Assembly (NCBI RefSeq): GCF_000004195.4
Contig: NC_030684.2
Coordinates: 66,523,892 to 66,587,891, forward strand
Source: Xenopus tropicalis
Lineage: Eukaryota; Chordata; Amphibia; Anura; Pipidae
DNA length: 64,000 nt
Reading direction: 5' to 3'
Shown: one piece after another, positions 47,745 through 59,289 of the stretch
How the letters are laid out: each line of letters opens with the position of its first letter
Position numbering within the stretch: position 1 is the stretch's first letter
Position numbers and translations under genes: made by a program
The notes under the pieces: model-generated
Told to the model about the DNA's origin: nothing
Databases searched by the model: none
Seen by the model: only the letters and a program-made list of their open reading frames with translations

Positions 47745-48112
47745 TACTAATCCGTAATCTCAGATAATGGGAGTTTTTCATCAACAAACATCATTGTTTT
47801 CATTGGCCCTGCTCTTTTGAATATTTAAGCAAATTGTTACTTTGTTTTCAGAAAGTTCAAGACTATTTGCAAAGACCTTATTGCATTTTCTGCACAGCTT
47901 ATTTTCATTGTCTGTTGGCTCTCTGCAGCTCAGCTGGTCTCCTTAGAATTCTCTTTTAGCCATTTCTTTTATGCAGCTCATATTGTCCTTTGCCATAACG
48001 TAAAGGCTGGCCAGCCTACACATTAGTGTGTATAGTAGACCCAAGGCGTGGCTGAGGAGGTGTTCTTTTTGCTCTGCCTAGATTTACTGGAGTGAGCTCA
48101 CAAGGGAACGCC

Positions 48113-48121
48113 CTATAAATA
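48113..48121 (+). promoter_or_regulatory. Possible TATA box of an alternative promoter
   Basis: CTATAAATA lies about 30 bases upstream of a pyrimidine-rich start region (near 48145). A possible exon ending in a donor follows. This is a conventional TATA promoter layout on the gene strand. Confidence 0.4.
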
Positions 48122-48144
48122 CTCTCGTGTTCTTTTTTTACCTG

Positions 48145-48200
48145 TCTCTTGTCTTACTCAAGCAGACGCTGAAGCTGCCTGTGCTCCTGCCTAATACCAG
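48145..48200 (+). other. Possible alternative non-coding first exon
   Basis: About 56 bases without ATG run from the predicted start to TACCAG|GTATAT. The donor is acceptable but not ideal. It would splice to 51138 or 53509. Only RNA data can tell it from chance. Confidence 0.35.
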
Positions 48201-51137
48201 GTATATCAAATAGTCATATCAATTTATTTTATATGAACTTAGCAAAGATATTTTAGCTGCTCTCATGCAGTGTTGACCCCCATTGTAGCTTGCAAACTAG
48301 TTGTGTTAGTCAGTGATAGTGGCTTGTGTTCTGAGTCGCAATTAGTGGGAGCTTTTTTTTTTCTATTCGTATGTATTGGGATTTGACTTGGTGTACGCAA
48401 ATTTGTTGCTACTTCGTATGGTTTTATAAAGATTGCCTACCAAAGATGCCATAGTATTTCCACAACCTTGCAGTGTAGGGCAGTGTCTACATGGACTTTG
48501 TATGGTAAAACATAGCTTTTCTAGTCCAAATACATACTTGAATGGAAGCAGGTTGTCATTTATGGCAATTTCTTATGTTGCACATTTCCCTGCAATGATA
48601 TATGTTTGTTTTATAAAGGAGGGCCCATGCACGTGTTGATACAAGAAACTTGTGTTCTGCTTTTAGTCTAAGGGTGAACATTGTAGAAATTAGATTTCAC
48701 TTTTCTATATCCTGTACTACATATAGTTTCAGTAGGCTTAATTTTTTGCCAAATGCAGCATTTTTTCTTACCAACCTTCACATTGAAATTGCCCTGAAAT
48801 TGTGCAACTTGCCATTGTAAAATCTTTTAGCCTAGTTGCTGTTGCCCATGAAACAGGATGTTACCCTTAATTTATCTAAGCATTTCAATGTCTGTGGCAT
48901 AAGCCATCAAAAAAGTTCATTTAGTTAGAATAAACATTTTATCACCCACAGTTACAGAAAATACAAATAGTGTGTGAGTGCTGCTAACAAGATGCATGGA
49001 ATGTGCGATGCAGATGTTTAGACTTGAAGGAACATGTTAGCTGTCTCAGGGAGAGGCTTTCAGTGCTTCTGCCATTAGTGTCTTGCTGTTTGCTGAACCC
49101 CATTTAGACACCCTAATGTCAGTATTCTGTCTGTCTGTACTATTTGTTGTAGAAAGTTAAAGCCCCATAGTTTCTAAACAGTAAAGTGACCGTTCAAATG
49201 TGGCAGAGGAGTTAAAATAAGAAACAGTAAGGAAACAAAACTCACAATTAAATTCTCAAGACAAGAATAGTATTCTAGCCCTCTATTTAGTTGTATGTAA
49301 ATGGTTTGGCAGGTAGACAAGGCACTTCCTTTAGAATGTCTTGTGTGGGTGTGTGCAGTAGGGTTATATTTCCTTTAGTGGATTCCTGTCACTGTTCGTT
49401 GACCTTCCAAAGGATTAAAGGGACAGCAGTGTGAAAAGTCAAGTTGTTTTTGCACAAAATACATATTTTGATGCTACATTGTTTTGTTTTTTATAGAATG
49501 TACTGCAACTAGGGTTTTTTAAAGGGGAAGGAATTTTCCTTTGCAGTTCAATGTGCTGTGACCTTTTACTATTCCATAGCCAGTACCTGCTGTTTAAAAT
49601 GCATGTCCATTTAAATAATATTTACAATTTAGTTAAATTAAACACAGTTAAATATCTACCTGTAAATCTAGTATTGCATAGATCCTTGGGTCTCTTTTGT
49701 CTTTCCAAGTTAGAGGAGGTCCAGGCTATGGCATAATGACATTACAGGCAGAGCCAAGGAAGTGCAGGTACTGACTGCTACTTTACATGTTCCATTCATT
49801 TGCATGTTCTTCATCTCATTAGCTGATGTGATTCAACCAATCAAATCAGTGACTAGCAGAAAAGGATGGGCATGAGAACTTGCTAGTGTTACCTGTGCCT
49901 CACGGCTTTGTGACTGCATCAGAGGCCCCCTGGTTGGCATAGCAAAGGGTCTAAGGCTCTATGCAGCACTACCTTTACAGGTAGCTGTTTAAAAAAATCT
50001 GTCTATATTCAAAAACTGTAAAAGGTAAACATCCACTTTACTATATCACATCCCTGTTTGCACAAATCGTGATTTGCCCAGTCACTGCACATACCAAATA
50101 ACTATTCTTTAGTTTAGGAATGACCTCTAAGGATACAAATATCCTATGCATGTACTAGAGAGGATGAGTCTGGCCCAGTTTGCTCTAGCATTTAACATTT
50201 TACAAGTTCTTTGGCGGTCAGAGGATTATGGGCCATGTACCTTAACAATACATTGAATAGCACTGTTCACATGCATGTATGGCATGGATTTATACCACAC
50301 CCATAGGTATTTAAACACACTAAATTACAGAAATCAGTCAGACTTGTCAACTACAAGTAAACGCCCAAGAAATTCAGTGTTCTAATTAATGTGTATTTCT
50401 TACCTACCAAATTAATGTCATAACAAGATAATGTTTATTCTAGTATGGTAATTGCTAAACCCTTCAAATGTGGGCAGTTGCCCATTTTTTTTTTTTTTTT
50501 TTTTGTTAAAAATTAGCCACTGGTCCTCTCTAATTTCATGGGCAATACTACTTAAGCTTTATCCCAGAGACATAATAACCTAAAGATTTAACGAACAGGG
50601 AAAGCCCATTTTACTGGGCTTCAGTTGCTAAGTTTTTTCCTTTTTGGATAAAAAAAAATTGCAGTGGGCAGGGGAGAAATTAATCTACCTGGCACCCTTA
50701 GTGCAGACTTAAGGTAAAATATTTTTTACTCTACTACCAGACAACTTTTACTGAACTTATATACTTAAAATTAATTTGTGCCCCACATTCTAAATGTTTT
50801 GAATCATGATGGTATGCATGATAGATTCACACAAAATAGGCAACCTGGTTGGCTGGTGTTCCCATTGCTTTGTCAACCAGGCAGTACTGGAATGCTGCTT
50901 GGCCATTTACATGGCTTGCCCTATTTGATGAATGACCCAAAGGCAAGTCAGTCAGGCTTTTCTTTTATGCTGGAAATAAATTACAGATTTAAAGTTACTT
51001 TACAATTTATATGACCGCTACACAAAAAAAAAGTACCAATATTTCATCATGCACATGTGTATTAGTTATTAAACTTTTTTTTTTACATTTTTTTTACAGT
51101 TTTCTGCACTGTATAAACACTTTTTTTTTTTTTTTAG

Positions 51138-51182
51138 GAGAAAAATAAGATAAAGAAGAGATTAAGAAGCTTTTAAGCCAAG
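51138..51182 (+). other. pls3: Possible small non-coding exon of the plastin gene
   Basis: A run of T's ending in TTTTTAG is followed by 45 purine-rich bases and AAG|GTAAGTTG, a near-ideal donor. The segment has no ATG, fitting a 5' untranslated exon. It is in the right place and orientation, but use is not proven. Confidence 0.45.
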
Positions 51183-51504
51183 GTAAGTTGGGTGTTCCAG
51201 TTTGTCTTTTTACAGCAAATGTAGATAAAACAAGCCACAGTCATTTAGTTGCCTTGATAAGCTCATGAGCGCCTGGCCTTGTGGAGAGAGTATTTAGATG
51301 TAAGAAATTTTTCTATAACAGACCCCATTGTAATATACATAGATAAGTTAGGAAAAAAACATTCAAACTTTGTTGAACTGGTCTGCTCCTTTACTAGGCA
51401 GATTTATTTAAATCTATTCTAGAACACAAAGATTTCCCCCAAATGTTACTTTTTTGTAATGGTTTAATGAAAATATCCCTACAATTCTAACTAGCACCAG
51501 CCAG

Positions 51505-51690
51505 CAATGTTCCCTCTAAGATGTGTCTTTGTGCACAGGCACACAACAAATTGTGTGCACAATTTTGTGTGAAAATGCAGTTTTGTTCTTCTTCTGACCA
51601 ACCCACTTTTGTACACATAGTTTTTTAAAGAGGACTTGTCGTTTTAAAAGACCACACACAACTTTAGTGTACACACTGAAAAAGAAGAAA
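51505..51690. repeat. Dispersed repeat related, in reverse, to 5540-5735
   Basis: It starts CAATGTTCCCTCTAAG and is rich in GTGTGCAC and TTTTGTGTGAAAA words shared with the other copy. The family is unknown. Confidence 0.5.
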
Positions 51691-53154
51691 AAGGTAACAT
51701 CATGTGGCAGCCATCTCAGTTCCTGCTGGCTTCTTCGGGACTGCTGTTGGGGCTAAGGGCTTTGCAATGTAGGATGCCAGCCAATATTGAGGCAGTCAGC
51801 CAATGACTCAACAGACCTTACAGGGAACCGCAGTTCATTTTTAAATTGAACTCCTCGTGTATTTGACACGGACCAGAACGGGTCTATGGGGAGCTCCAAT
51901 AAAAGTGTACATTTTAAAGAAAATGATCCTCTTTAGCCTCAATTTAATAGAAGGAAATGCTAACAAGTTCTATGGGGCTGATTAGTGATGTTCATATTCA
52001 AATTTTAGCTACAATTCAAATTTTCTTGTGGTAAAATTCATGAATTTGAAGTGTAAAATGTAAAAATACTCGACTGTAAAACTTTGGCATCTCACAGCTC
52101 TCAAGTTCATGTAGAAGTCAACGTAAGTGGTCCTAGTTAATTAAGCAGTTTTTTCAATTGAAGTTTTTGAGAGTTTTTGTAGTCGGTTTGCAATTGATGA
52201 GTATTAAATGTATTCAATGCATTTGAGTGTTATTCACTCGAGAGATAAATAAAGGATGTGTCTCAAGAGAAACAGGCTTGCAAATTTGGCTTACAAAGTT
52301 AGGAAGTCCGCTTAATCCATAAACTTGGCACTTACTAGTTTTTTAAGTTTAGTTTTTTTATGTTACCAGAAATTTATAATTTAATAGTCTAGTGCTTTGA
52401 AAGCCAAACTGTGTTATAATGGACCTGGGATGTTTGTGTTAGTTATTTAATATATTCTGTTTGCAAACAAATTGCCCTTGGTTACTTTGCATCCAATGAT
52501 GTTAAACTTTTTTTTATGTTTTAAACTGTATCCTAAGACATCTTCAGATTCCAATGAGAATAGTAAGCTGTGTACCAAAAGTAACTTAACACTGCATCTA
52601 TCCAGTACAGAACAGATCTGTAAATTATGCAGCAGATAGGGATTCTTTTCTAGTACAGAAAGTGTATGCCTTGAAAATGTGATGGGCACTTATTAGTTGT
52701 ATCTCATTATAAATTGGACAGCATTTAGAATTCTACAAGTAACTGAATGTTGTTGTGGCTTTTCGTGCCCTTATGAATTTTAGATTGGGATGCATTATTG
52801 GTATAAAGAATTTGCAGTTCTTGAAAGCATTGGAATACCACCAGCCTCCAGCCTATAACCATGTGATGTTCAGATGTAACCTTCAACAGTTGTCGCCTTC
52901 CCTCACATCCGCCATCTCATTCACTTATGACCTATTTTCATACATAAGTATATATTGAAGTCACTGAGCAATTTAGTGATAATAAAACAATCAAGCTGTA
53001 GGCAGAGTAGGTTTATACAGTCCATTTAATGATCAAATCCTTCTTTTAAGAAGTAGGAAAGTTAAAAATAACTGGGGGGCAGGGGTAAAAGTAGAAAACT
53101 GCACCAGCCCTGGGTAGCTGCCAGCGAGCAATCCTCTTCCTTCTGTCTTTGCAC

Positions 53155-53240
53155 TGCTTGCGCATGTGCAGTAGAGGGAAAAATCAAACTAACTTTAACA
53201 AGAAAGTCAATATTTTCACCCTACTGCGCATGCGCTGGCC
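53155..53240. repeat. Imperfect inverted repeat around GCGCATG
   Basis: GCGCATGTGCAGTAGAGGG near 53161 faces CCCTACTGCGCATGCGC near 53219. It is probably part of an old transposon. GCGCATGCGC also fits an NRF1 site. Confidence 0.45.
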
Positions 53241-53371
53241 CGGGATTCAGAAGAATGAAGAGAGACTGAATAGGGTTGCTCCCATGCAGCTACTCCTGGC
53301 TGGTGCGGTTTTCTCAGAACGAACACCGGCTCAGGGTAAAAGGTAAGCGATCTGTTAAATAAACTTTCATA

Positions 53372-53493
<122 letters not shown>

Positions 53494-53527
53494 CTGTTTT
53501 GTTCTAAGGTGCCACTGGCTGTTAGCA

Positions 53528-53594
53528 ATGACGCACAGCACACAGATCTCCAAAGATGATCTGGAGGAACTGAGAGAGGCATTTGCCAGAATTG
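53528..53594 (+). CDS. pls3: First coding exon of a plastin/fimbrin, probably T-plastin
   Basis: Exon 53509-53594 lies between a TGTTTTGTTCTAAG acceptor and a G|GTAAGT donor. It has 19 untranslated bases, then ATG at 53528 and 22 codons plus one base. The peptide begins [20 protein letters not shown] and ends with Arg-Ile. The split codon starts with G, as expected for the Asp that opens the first EF-hand loop. Plastins are actin-bundling proteins with two N-terminal EF-hands and four calponin-homology domains. Their N-terminus and this intron position are conserved. TQISKD and EAFA favour T-plastin, while [10 protein letters not shown] would also fit I-plastin (pls1), so the paralogue is not certain. 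The rest of the gene is outside the window. Confidence 0.65.
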
Positions 53595-54268
53595 GTAAGT
53601 TTTGTATTTTGTCTTTTTCCACAGGTCAGTGTCTGTTCTCTTAAATACTGTTTTGCTACTTTTTTTTATTCTCTTGCCCCTTTGAAGTGGGTCTTCCTTT
53701 GTTTTAGCTGACTGGACAGTTGGGTTGTGGGTGACAAGATTTCTGCTCATGTGTAGGAGGTTGGTTGGGTATGGGAAAGGTGCAGACCATTGGAAGTCTG
53801 CCCAGGTCTCAAAAAATTAGAACCAGTTGGTAGGAAACATGTTTAACTTTTCTAGTATTCTGCTTACAGTGATTGTAGGTAAAAGATGAGTGTTGCAGTA
53901 GCCCCTGCTCCCTCTTAATATCACATTTTATCCTGCTGTGGTTGGTTATACAAAGCACTATACACACAGTACTGCAGGCTCAGACTCTCTACCCTTTTTT
54001 TTTTTTTTTTTTGATTCAATAATTTTTATTGAGTTTACAGATAAAAGCAACATAAACTGGGTTGACATCTGAGTTTGTTGTGTTTATACAATAAAAAATT
54101 TTGTTCGTATTTTCAAGGCACATTGCTATGTTTTTTGTATTTGCACAAAGTTTTATACATATTTCGTAAAAAAATTCACGTAGTATGACATAGGTTGGTA
54201 ATGCAAGACACCGTGGTCGTTCGGAGAAATTTGGCCTCTGTATAGTGGGTGTTTGTGTATACTAGTTC

Positions 54269-56506
54269 TCAGTGTGTTGTTGTTCGGGGGTTTTCAAGCC
54301 ATGGGCCCCAGACTTTGTCGTATTTGTCTGGGTGCCCTCTGTTTTTATAGGTAATTTCTCTATAGGGGAGTGCTTGGTTTACGAGTGTCCTCCAGCCGTT
54401 GAGGGTTGGGGATTCAGTTGATAACCATTTACTCGTTATGTGTTTGCGGGCTATGTGTAGGAGTTCGGTTATTGCTGTTCTTTTGTATGTATTTGGATAC
54501 AGGTGTTCAAGGATGGCCAGTAGGCACACCTTAGGGTCTAGTGGTACTGGGGAACCCATCACGTCATGGATGAATTGTGTTATTTGTTTCCAGTAATCTA
54601 TGAGGATTGGGCAAGACCATATTAAATGGTAGAAGTGGGGGTTATCTGAGCGACATCTGGGGCATATGGTATCTGTGGTTTGGCGAAAGTGTTTGAGAGT
54701 TAGAGGTGTCAGATATGCTCTGTGTAGTATATAAGTCTGGATTGTTCGTTCTCTTGTATATGGGAAGGCATACTTAGGGGATTCTAGGGCTTCTTCCCAT
54801 TCTTCCTGGTCTATCCGCCCAGTGTTGTCTTGCCAAGCTGTTCTGGAGCGGTTCGTATGCACAATAGTATTGGGGTTAAGGAGTGTATTATATAGCTTGG
54901 ATATCATGCCTTTGGTATATCCTGCTTGTATAGCAGTGAGATAGGGCTGGATTTCAAGGGTTGGGTATCCTGCAGGATATTGTGTTGAGAGGGCGTGTCG
55001 TAGTTGTAGGTACCGAAATAAGTAGTGATTGGGGAGGTTGTATTCTTGTTTTAGTTGCTCAAATGATTTGATAGTGTTGTGGTCTAGGACTTGACCCAAG
55101 CACCAGATACCCTTCTCTTTCCAGAGCACAGTGTCTTGCATTGTACAGCATTCAGGTAGAGTACGATTTTCCCAGATTGGAGTGTAGTGCTCTATCACTC
55201 CTGTTTTGTGAGGCACAAGTTTATTAGCTTTATCCCATATTCTAAGTGCCTGTACCATGATTGTATTGGTTGGTCTAGGGGTGGGGCAACCCGAGTATCC
55301 TTTGAGCAAGTGGTATATCCTATCCCTTGTGGGTATTGGGCCAGTGAATCCCATTCGTTTGGCGCTGTGCTGGCTCTGTGTGTGGAACCAGTGGGAGATT
55401 TGCGTTAGTTGGGAGGAGATGTAATATAAATGGAAGTGGGGGAGAGCTAGGCCTCCTGCTGTAGTGGGGTTTCGTAGCAGTGCTAGTTTGAGTCTGGGTC
55501 TAGTTCCTTTCCAGATTAATGTGAGGATCTGGGATGTTATTATTTGGAATAGTCTTTGTGCCAGGAATATGGGTGAGTGCATGATTATGTACAGTATTTT
55601 AGGGAGTAGTGACATTTTCACTAGGTTCACCCTGCCAGCAATTGTGAGAGGTAAGTTTCCCCAGGTTTTTGTTTTGTCCCTTACATATTTTATAAGGGGG
55701 TGCATATTTTCCTGTATATAGTCGCCTGGGTCTCTTGTGATGTTGATGCCTAGGTACTTAAAAGTATTGACTATTTTTAGTGGGTGATCTAGGGGTGGTC
55801 TATGTTCTCTGTCCCTTTTGATGTAGAAGGTATTGATACGTAGCCCGGAGTACTGGCCTATTTCTTCAATTATTGTGAGTGCTTGGTTAAGAGATCGGGT
55901 AGTGTCTTTTAGGAACAGGATCATGTCATCAGCATATAGGCCAATTTTCTCTGTGTACTCTGCCACTCTCATTCCCTCTATCTGGTTGTCAGCCCGGATT
56001 TTAGTTGCCAAGGGTTCGATAGCCAAGGCATATAGGAGGGGTGAGAGTGGGCATCCTTGCCTTGTTCCTCTACTTAACAGAAAGGGTTCAGATGTCCACC
56101 CACTAGTGGCTATTCTGGCTTTAGGGGAGCAGTATAATAGTTTGACCCATTGCACGAATTCTGTGCCGCTGCCTATTTGTTCCAGTACCGCCCATAGGAA
56201 TTTCCACTCCACGGAATCAAAGGCCTTGGCCGCGTCTAGCGAGACCAAGGCTTCATCTTTTGCATTTACCTGGTGTGCCTGAATTATTTCATAAACCCTT
56301 CTTATGTTGAGTGCTGTGGATTTTCCAGGCATAAAGCCTGTTTGGTCAGGGTGTATGATCTTGTGGATTACTAAGGACAGTCTTTTGGCTAAGATTTTTG
56401 CCAGGATTTTAACATCCGTATTTAATAAAGAGAGAGGTCGGTAGGAGCTGCAATCTAGTATGTCTTTTCCTGGTTTTGGTATCGGTATGATTAATGCCTC
56501 TGCCAT
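54269..56506 (-). pseudogene. LINE ORF2, reverse transcriptase and C-terminal zinc-knuckle part
   Basis: There are 745 open codons. Reverse-transcriptase boxes are SYRPLSLLNTDVK (21-33), DAAKAFDSV (91-99), GTRQGCPLSP (147-156) and YADD (191-194, the catalytic aspartates). A Cys-rich knuckle CPRCRSDNPHFYHLIWSCP lies at about 615-633, as in L1-group proteins. The true reading frame continues upstream of the first Met, beyond the frameshift near 56550. Confidence 0.9.
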
Positions 56507-56540
56507 GGAGGGTGGTAAAACGCCTTGCGTTTTTGCTGTG

Positions 56541-57707
56541 TTATAATATCTCTAGGAGTTTCGGGGCCAAGTAGTCTACATGTCGTTTGTATATTTCAGA
56601 TGGTAGTCCATCTAGACCTGGGGTTTTCCGCTTGGGCAGTAGGGATATAGCTGTCTTGATCTCTTCTAAAGTAATAGGGGCATTAAGTATTGTTCTGTGT
56701 GCTGAGGTAAATTTCGGGATGTGTATTTCAGATAGAAAGGACTGAGTTTCCGTTTGTGAGAAGGGGGAGTTGGTACTGTATAATTGTTGGTAGTACCGTT
56801 GGAACCGTGCATTTATTTGCTGTGGGTTTGTTAGTATTTCTCCTGTCTCATCCTGTATCTGAGTGATTACTGGGGGTGTACCATTTGCTTTGGCTATCTT
56901 TGCTAGCAGGGTCCCTGTGCGATCACCATGTTCTAGAAAGTTTTGTTTTGCAAAAAATAGTTTGCGCTTGGCTTTTACTTGTAAGTAGTTATTGTATTCT
57001 CTTTCTCGCAGCTTGAGCTGCTCGTAGTTGTGAGGGGTAGGGGTCTGAGTGTGGATCACCTCAGCTTGGGTCACCTGGGAGCTTATACGGAGCTCTGTAG
57101 CTGTGGTAGTGCGCTTAATAGCAGTTACTTGGGCGGTTAGAGAGCCTCTCAAGTGTGCTTTAAAGGTTTCCCATAGCAGTAGGGGATCAGTGTCTGGGGT
57201 TTGGGCCTCTAGGAAGGTGGACCATTCATTTTCTTGCGTTTCTATCTCAGGGAATAGGTTTAACCAATAAGCATTGAATTTCCAAAAGGGTAGTGGTTTG
57301 TTTTCGTACCAAGTGAGAGTTATAAGGATGGGGGAGTGATCGGATATTCCCCTGGGCAGGTGTTCCGCCTGGGGTGCGAGTGCCAGTGCTAAATGGTTAG
57401 CTAGAGCGTAGTCTAATCTGGATAGAGTCTTGTGTGTGGCCGAGTGGCAGGTATACTGGCATTGGCCTGGGTTATGGAGACGCCATATGTCATGGAGTCC
57501 TGATTCGGATGCCAGCTTGGCGAAGGATGTGTCCTTGTGGTGTGGAACTACACCCTGTGGCGGTGTTTGCTGAGGTAGTTTATCTAGGTTGGCATCCCAG
57601 GTATTGTTAAAATCGCCCAGCCATAGAGCTGGGGTGTTTGAATATTGTAGCATAAATACTGCACCTTTGCGGATTACTTCGGGATGGTATGGGGGTGGTA
57701 TATACAC
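56541..57707 (-). pseudogene. LINE ORF2, rest of the endonuclease and linker
   Basis: 388 open codons follow in another frame. WLGDFN (catalytic Asp and Asn), SRLDYAL and GISDHSPI (catalytic Asp-His) complete the endonuclease. TPGLDGLPSEIYK marks the approach to the reverse transcriptase. The frame ends in a TAA near 56541, where a single-base frame change occurs. Confidence 0.82.
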
Positions 57708-57753
57708 ATAGCAGTAGTAGTGGATGTGAGTTTATTATACAATTAAGGAAAAT

Positions 57754-58059
57754 TCATCTACCTTGCGGGTCGTGTTGTATAGCCAGCATTTGAAATTGCA
57801 CTGATTTCCTAATGAGAATCGTAACTCCTCTGGAGTATTGTGAGTAGGTGGCGTGATATGCCCATCCCACCCATGGGCGCCTGAGAGCTAGGGTTTTACT
57901 GCCTGTGATGTGAGTTTCTTGGAGGCATGTCACATCGGGGGTATAGAGTTTGAGAAAGTTAAACACTGTGGCTCTTTTGATTTTATCGTTTAGGCCCCGA
58001 ACATTCCATCCCAGTATCCGCAAAGCCTGCACATTTTCTTTATTATTACCTTGTGGCAT
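57754..58059 (-). pseudogene. LINE ORF2, start of the endonuclease domain
   Basis: 101 codons begin at an ATG and carry WNVRGLND (catalytic Asn) and LQETHI (catalytic Glu), the first two boxes of the APE-type endonuclease. The frame ends at a TGA (57754-57756), and a frameshift lies just beyond, so the domain is cut. Confidence 0.82.
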
Positions 58060-58428
58060 AGGTTTTTTGGGTAGGCTGTATTGTGCCTCGCTGGTGGTTC
58101 AGTTGTGTCACAAGCTCAGTATGTCGTTTGGGGAGTTTGGAACATAAAAGGGGAAACATTTCTGGTGCGACTAGCAACCAGTAACTTGCCCAACAGTATT
58201 CCCACTGCCTCTTACCCTCCCTGCTGTGAATTAAATGCATCACAGCCTTATACCCAAAACAAAGTTATTAGCCAACCGGGTATGTCAGTTGGGGGGGTAT
58301 TACCTGGAGGGTCATCCAGGGATGTAGCGGTGGGTTAACGGTTTCTTAAGATTAGAGTCTGTCCCTTTCTGGGCACTGTTTATGTTTATGAGAACAGAAC
58401 CTAGTTGGGGTCTTAAATGTTGTGTTTG

Positions 58429-59289
58429 TTACTCACGGCCTCTTGGCGAAGTTGGGGCTCTGTTGCTGGTCTCCAGCCAGGTATGTACGTCCTCAGGAGA
58501 CGTGAAGAACATGGCTTTCCCATTGTGGTTGATGCGGAGCTTTGCTGGGTACAACATTGCATATGGAACCTTGAGCTCTTGAAGCCTTTTCTTGGTTGGT
58601 GTAAATTTAGCTCTGCGCTTCTGTAGCTCAATGGAGAAGTCCGGGTAGAAGGATATGCTGGTATTTTCAAATGTAATGGGTCCCTTGTCTCTAGCGAGGC
58701 GTAGGATCGTGTCGCGGTAGTTGAGCATCTTGGAGATGAATGTCCTCGGCGGCGCTCCTGGTATCGGGGGCTTAGGTGATATGCGGTGGGCCCGTTCCAC
58801 GACGAATGCCGCTGAGAAGGCTTCTCTGGTAAAGGTGGTTATCAGGAGTCGTTCTAGGAATGCCTCTGGTTGGGTTCCCTCCGCGTGTTCTGGTAGGCCT
58901 ACGAGCCTGATGTTGCTGCGTCGCATGTGGTTTTCTTGGTCGTCAGCGTGGGCTTGTATAGCAGTTAATTTGGCGTCGAGTTGTTGTACCGTTGTTTGCA
59001 TAGGGGTAATGATGTCCTCCGCAGTACTAATTCTGGTCTCTGTTTGGGCCACTCGGGCCCGGATATTTTGCATGTCCTGGTGGAGTAAAGAGATGTCCAT
59101 TTTAACCTCGTCTATTTTTGCCGTAAAGGTGGTTGTAAGTGCGGCCGTGACTGTGGTTTGACAGTTTGCTATCGCTTCAAGTATAGTGCTTAGTTCGGTT
59201 GTTTGAGTCGGAGGAATGGTATCTTGGCTGCCTGCTTCTAGAACAGCAGAGGTTCTGGGGGTTTCGTTTTCCGCCGCCATCTTGGTCAA
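58429..59289 (-). CDS. LINE ORF1 protein (L1-type RNA-binding chaperone)
   Basis: This is a complete frame of 286 residues. Residues about 55-120 show heptad-like spacing consistent with the trimerising coiled coil. RRSNIRLVGLPE at 123-134 opens the RRM-type domain. FYPDFS (214-219), the basic stretch QKRRAKF and VPYAMLYPAKLRI (241-253) form the C-terminal domain. These are the hallmarks of L1-type ORF1p, which coats the LINE RNA as trimers. No stop or frameshift is seen. Confidence 0.88.
   Translation of the reverse strand: MTKMAAENETPRTSAVLEAGSQDTIPPTQTTELSTILEAIANCQTTVTAALTTTFTAKIDEVKMDISLLHQDMQNIRARVAQTETRISTAEDIITPMQTTVQQLDAKLTAIQAHADDQENHMRRSNIRLVGLPEHAEGTQPEAFLERLLITTFTREAFSAAFVVERAHRISPKPPIPGAPPRTFISKMLNYRDTILRLARDKGPITFENTSISFYPDFSIELQKRRAKFTPTKKRLQELKVPYAMLYPAKLRINHNGKAMFFTSPEDVHTWLETSNRAPTSPRGRE

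Larger units (their letters stand above)
27656..51137 (+). other. Probable long first intron, mostly without recognisable features
   Basis: The elements listed separately lie inside this interval. These sub-stretches show no gene or repeat that I can support: 27860-30190 (only a poly-T run at about 29316-29345), 30958-32280, 32823-34122, 35182-37056, 37481-38302, 39137-40014, 40557-40905, 41410-42950, 43300-43928, 44180-45930, 46070-46897, 47120-47460, 47747-48110 and 48201-51137. Parts of 44200-44400, 45000-45120 and 46686-46880 resemble eroded short elements. Open frames here are under 140 codons and unlike any family. Confidence 0.4.
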
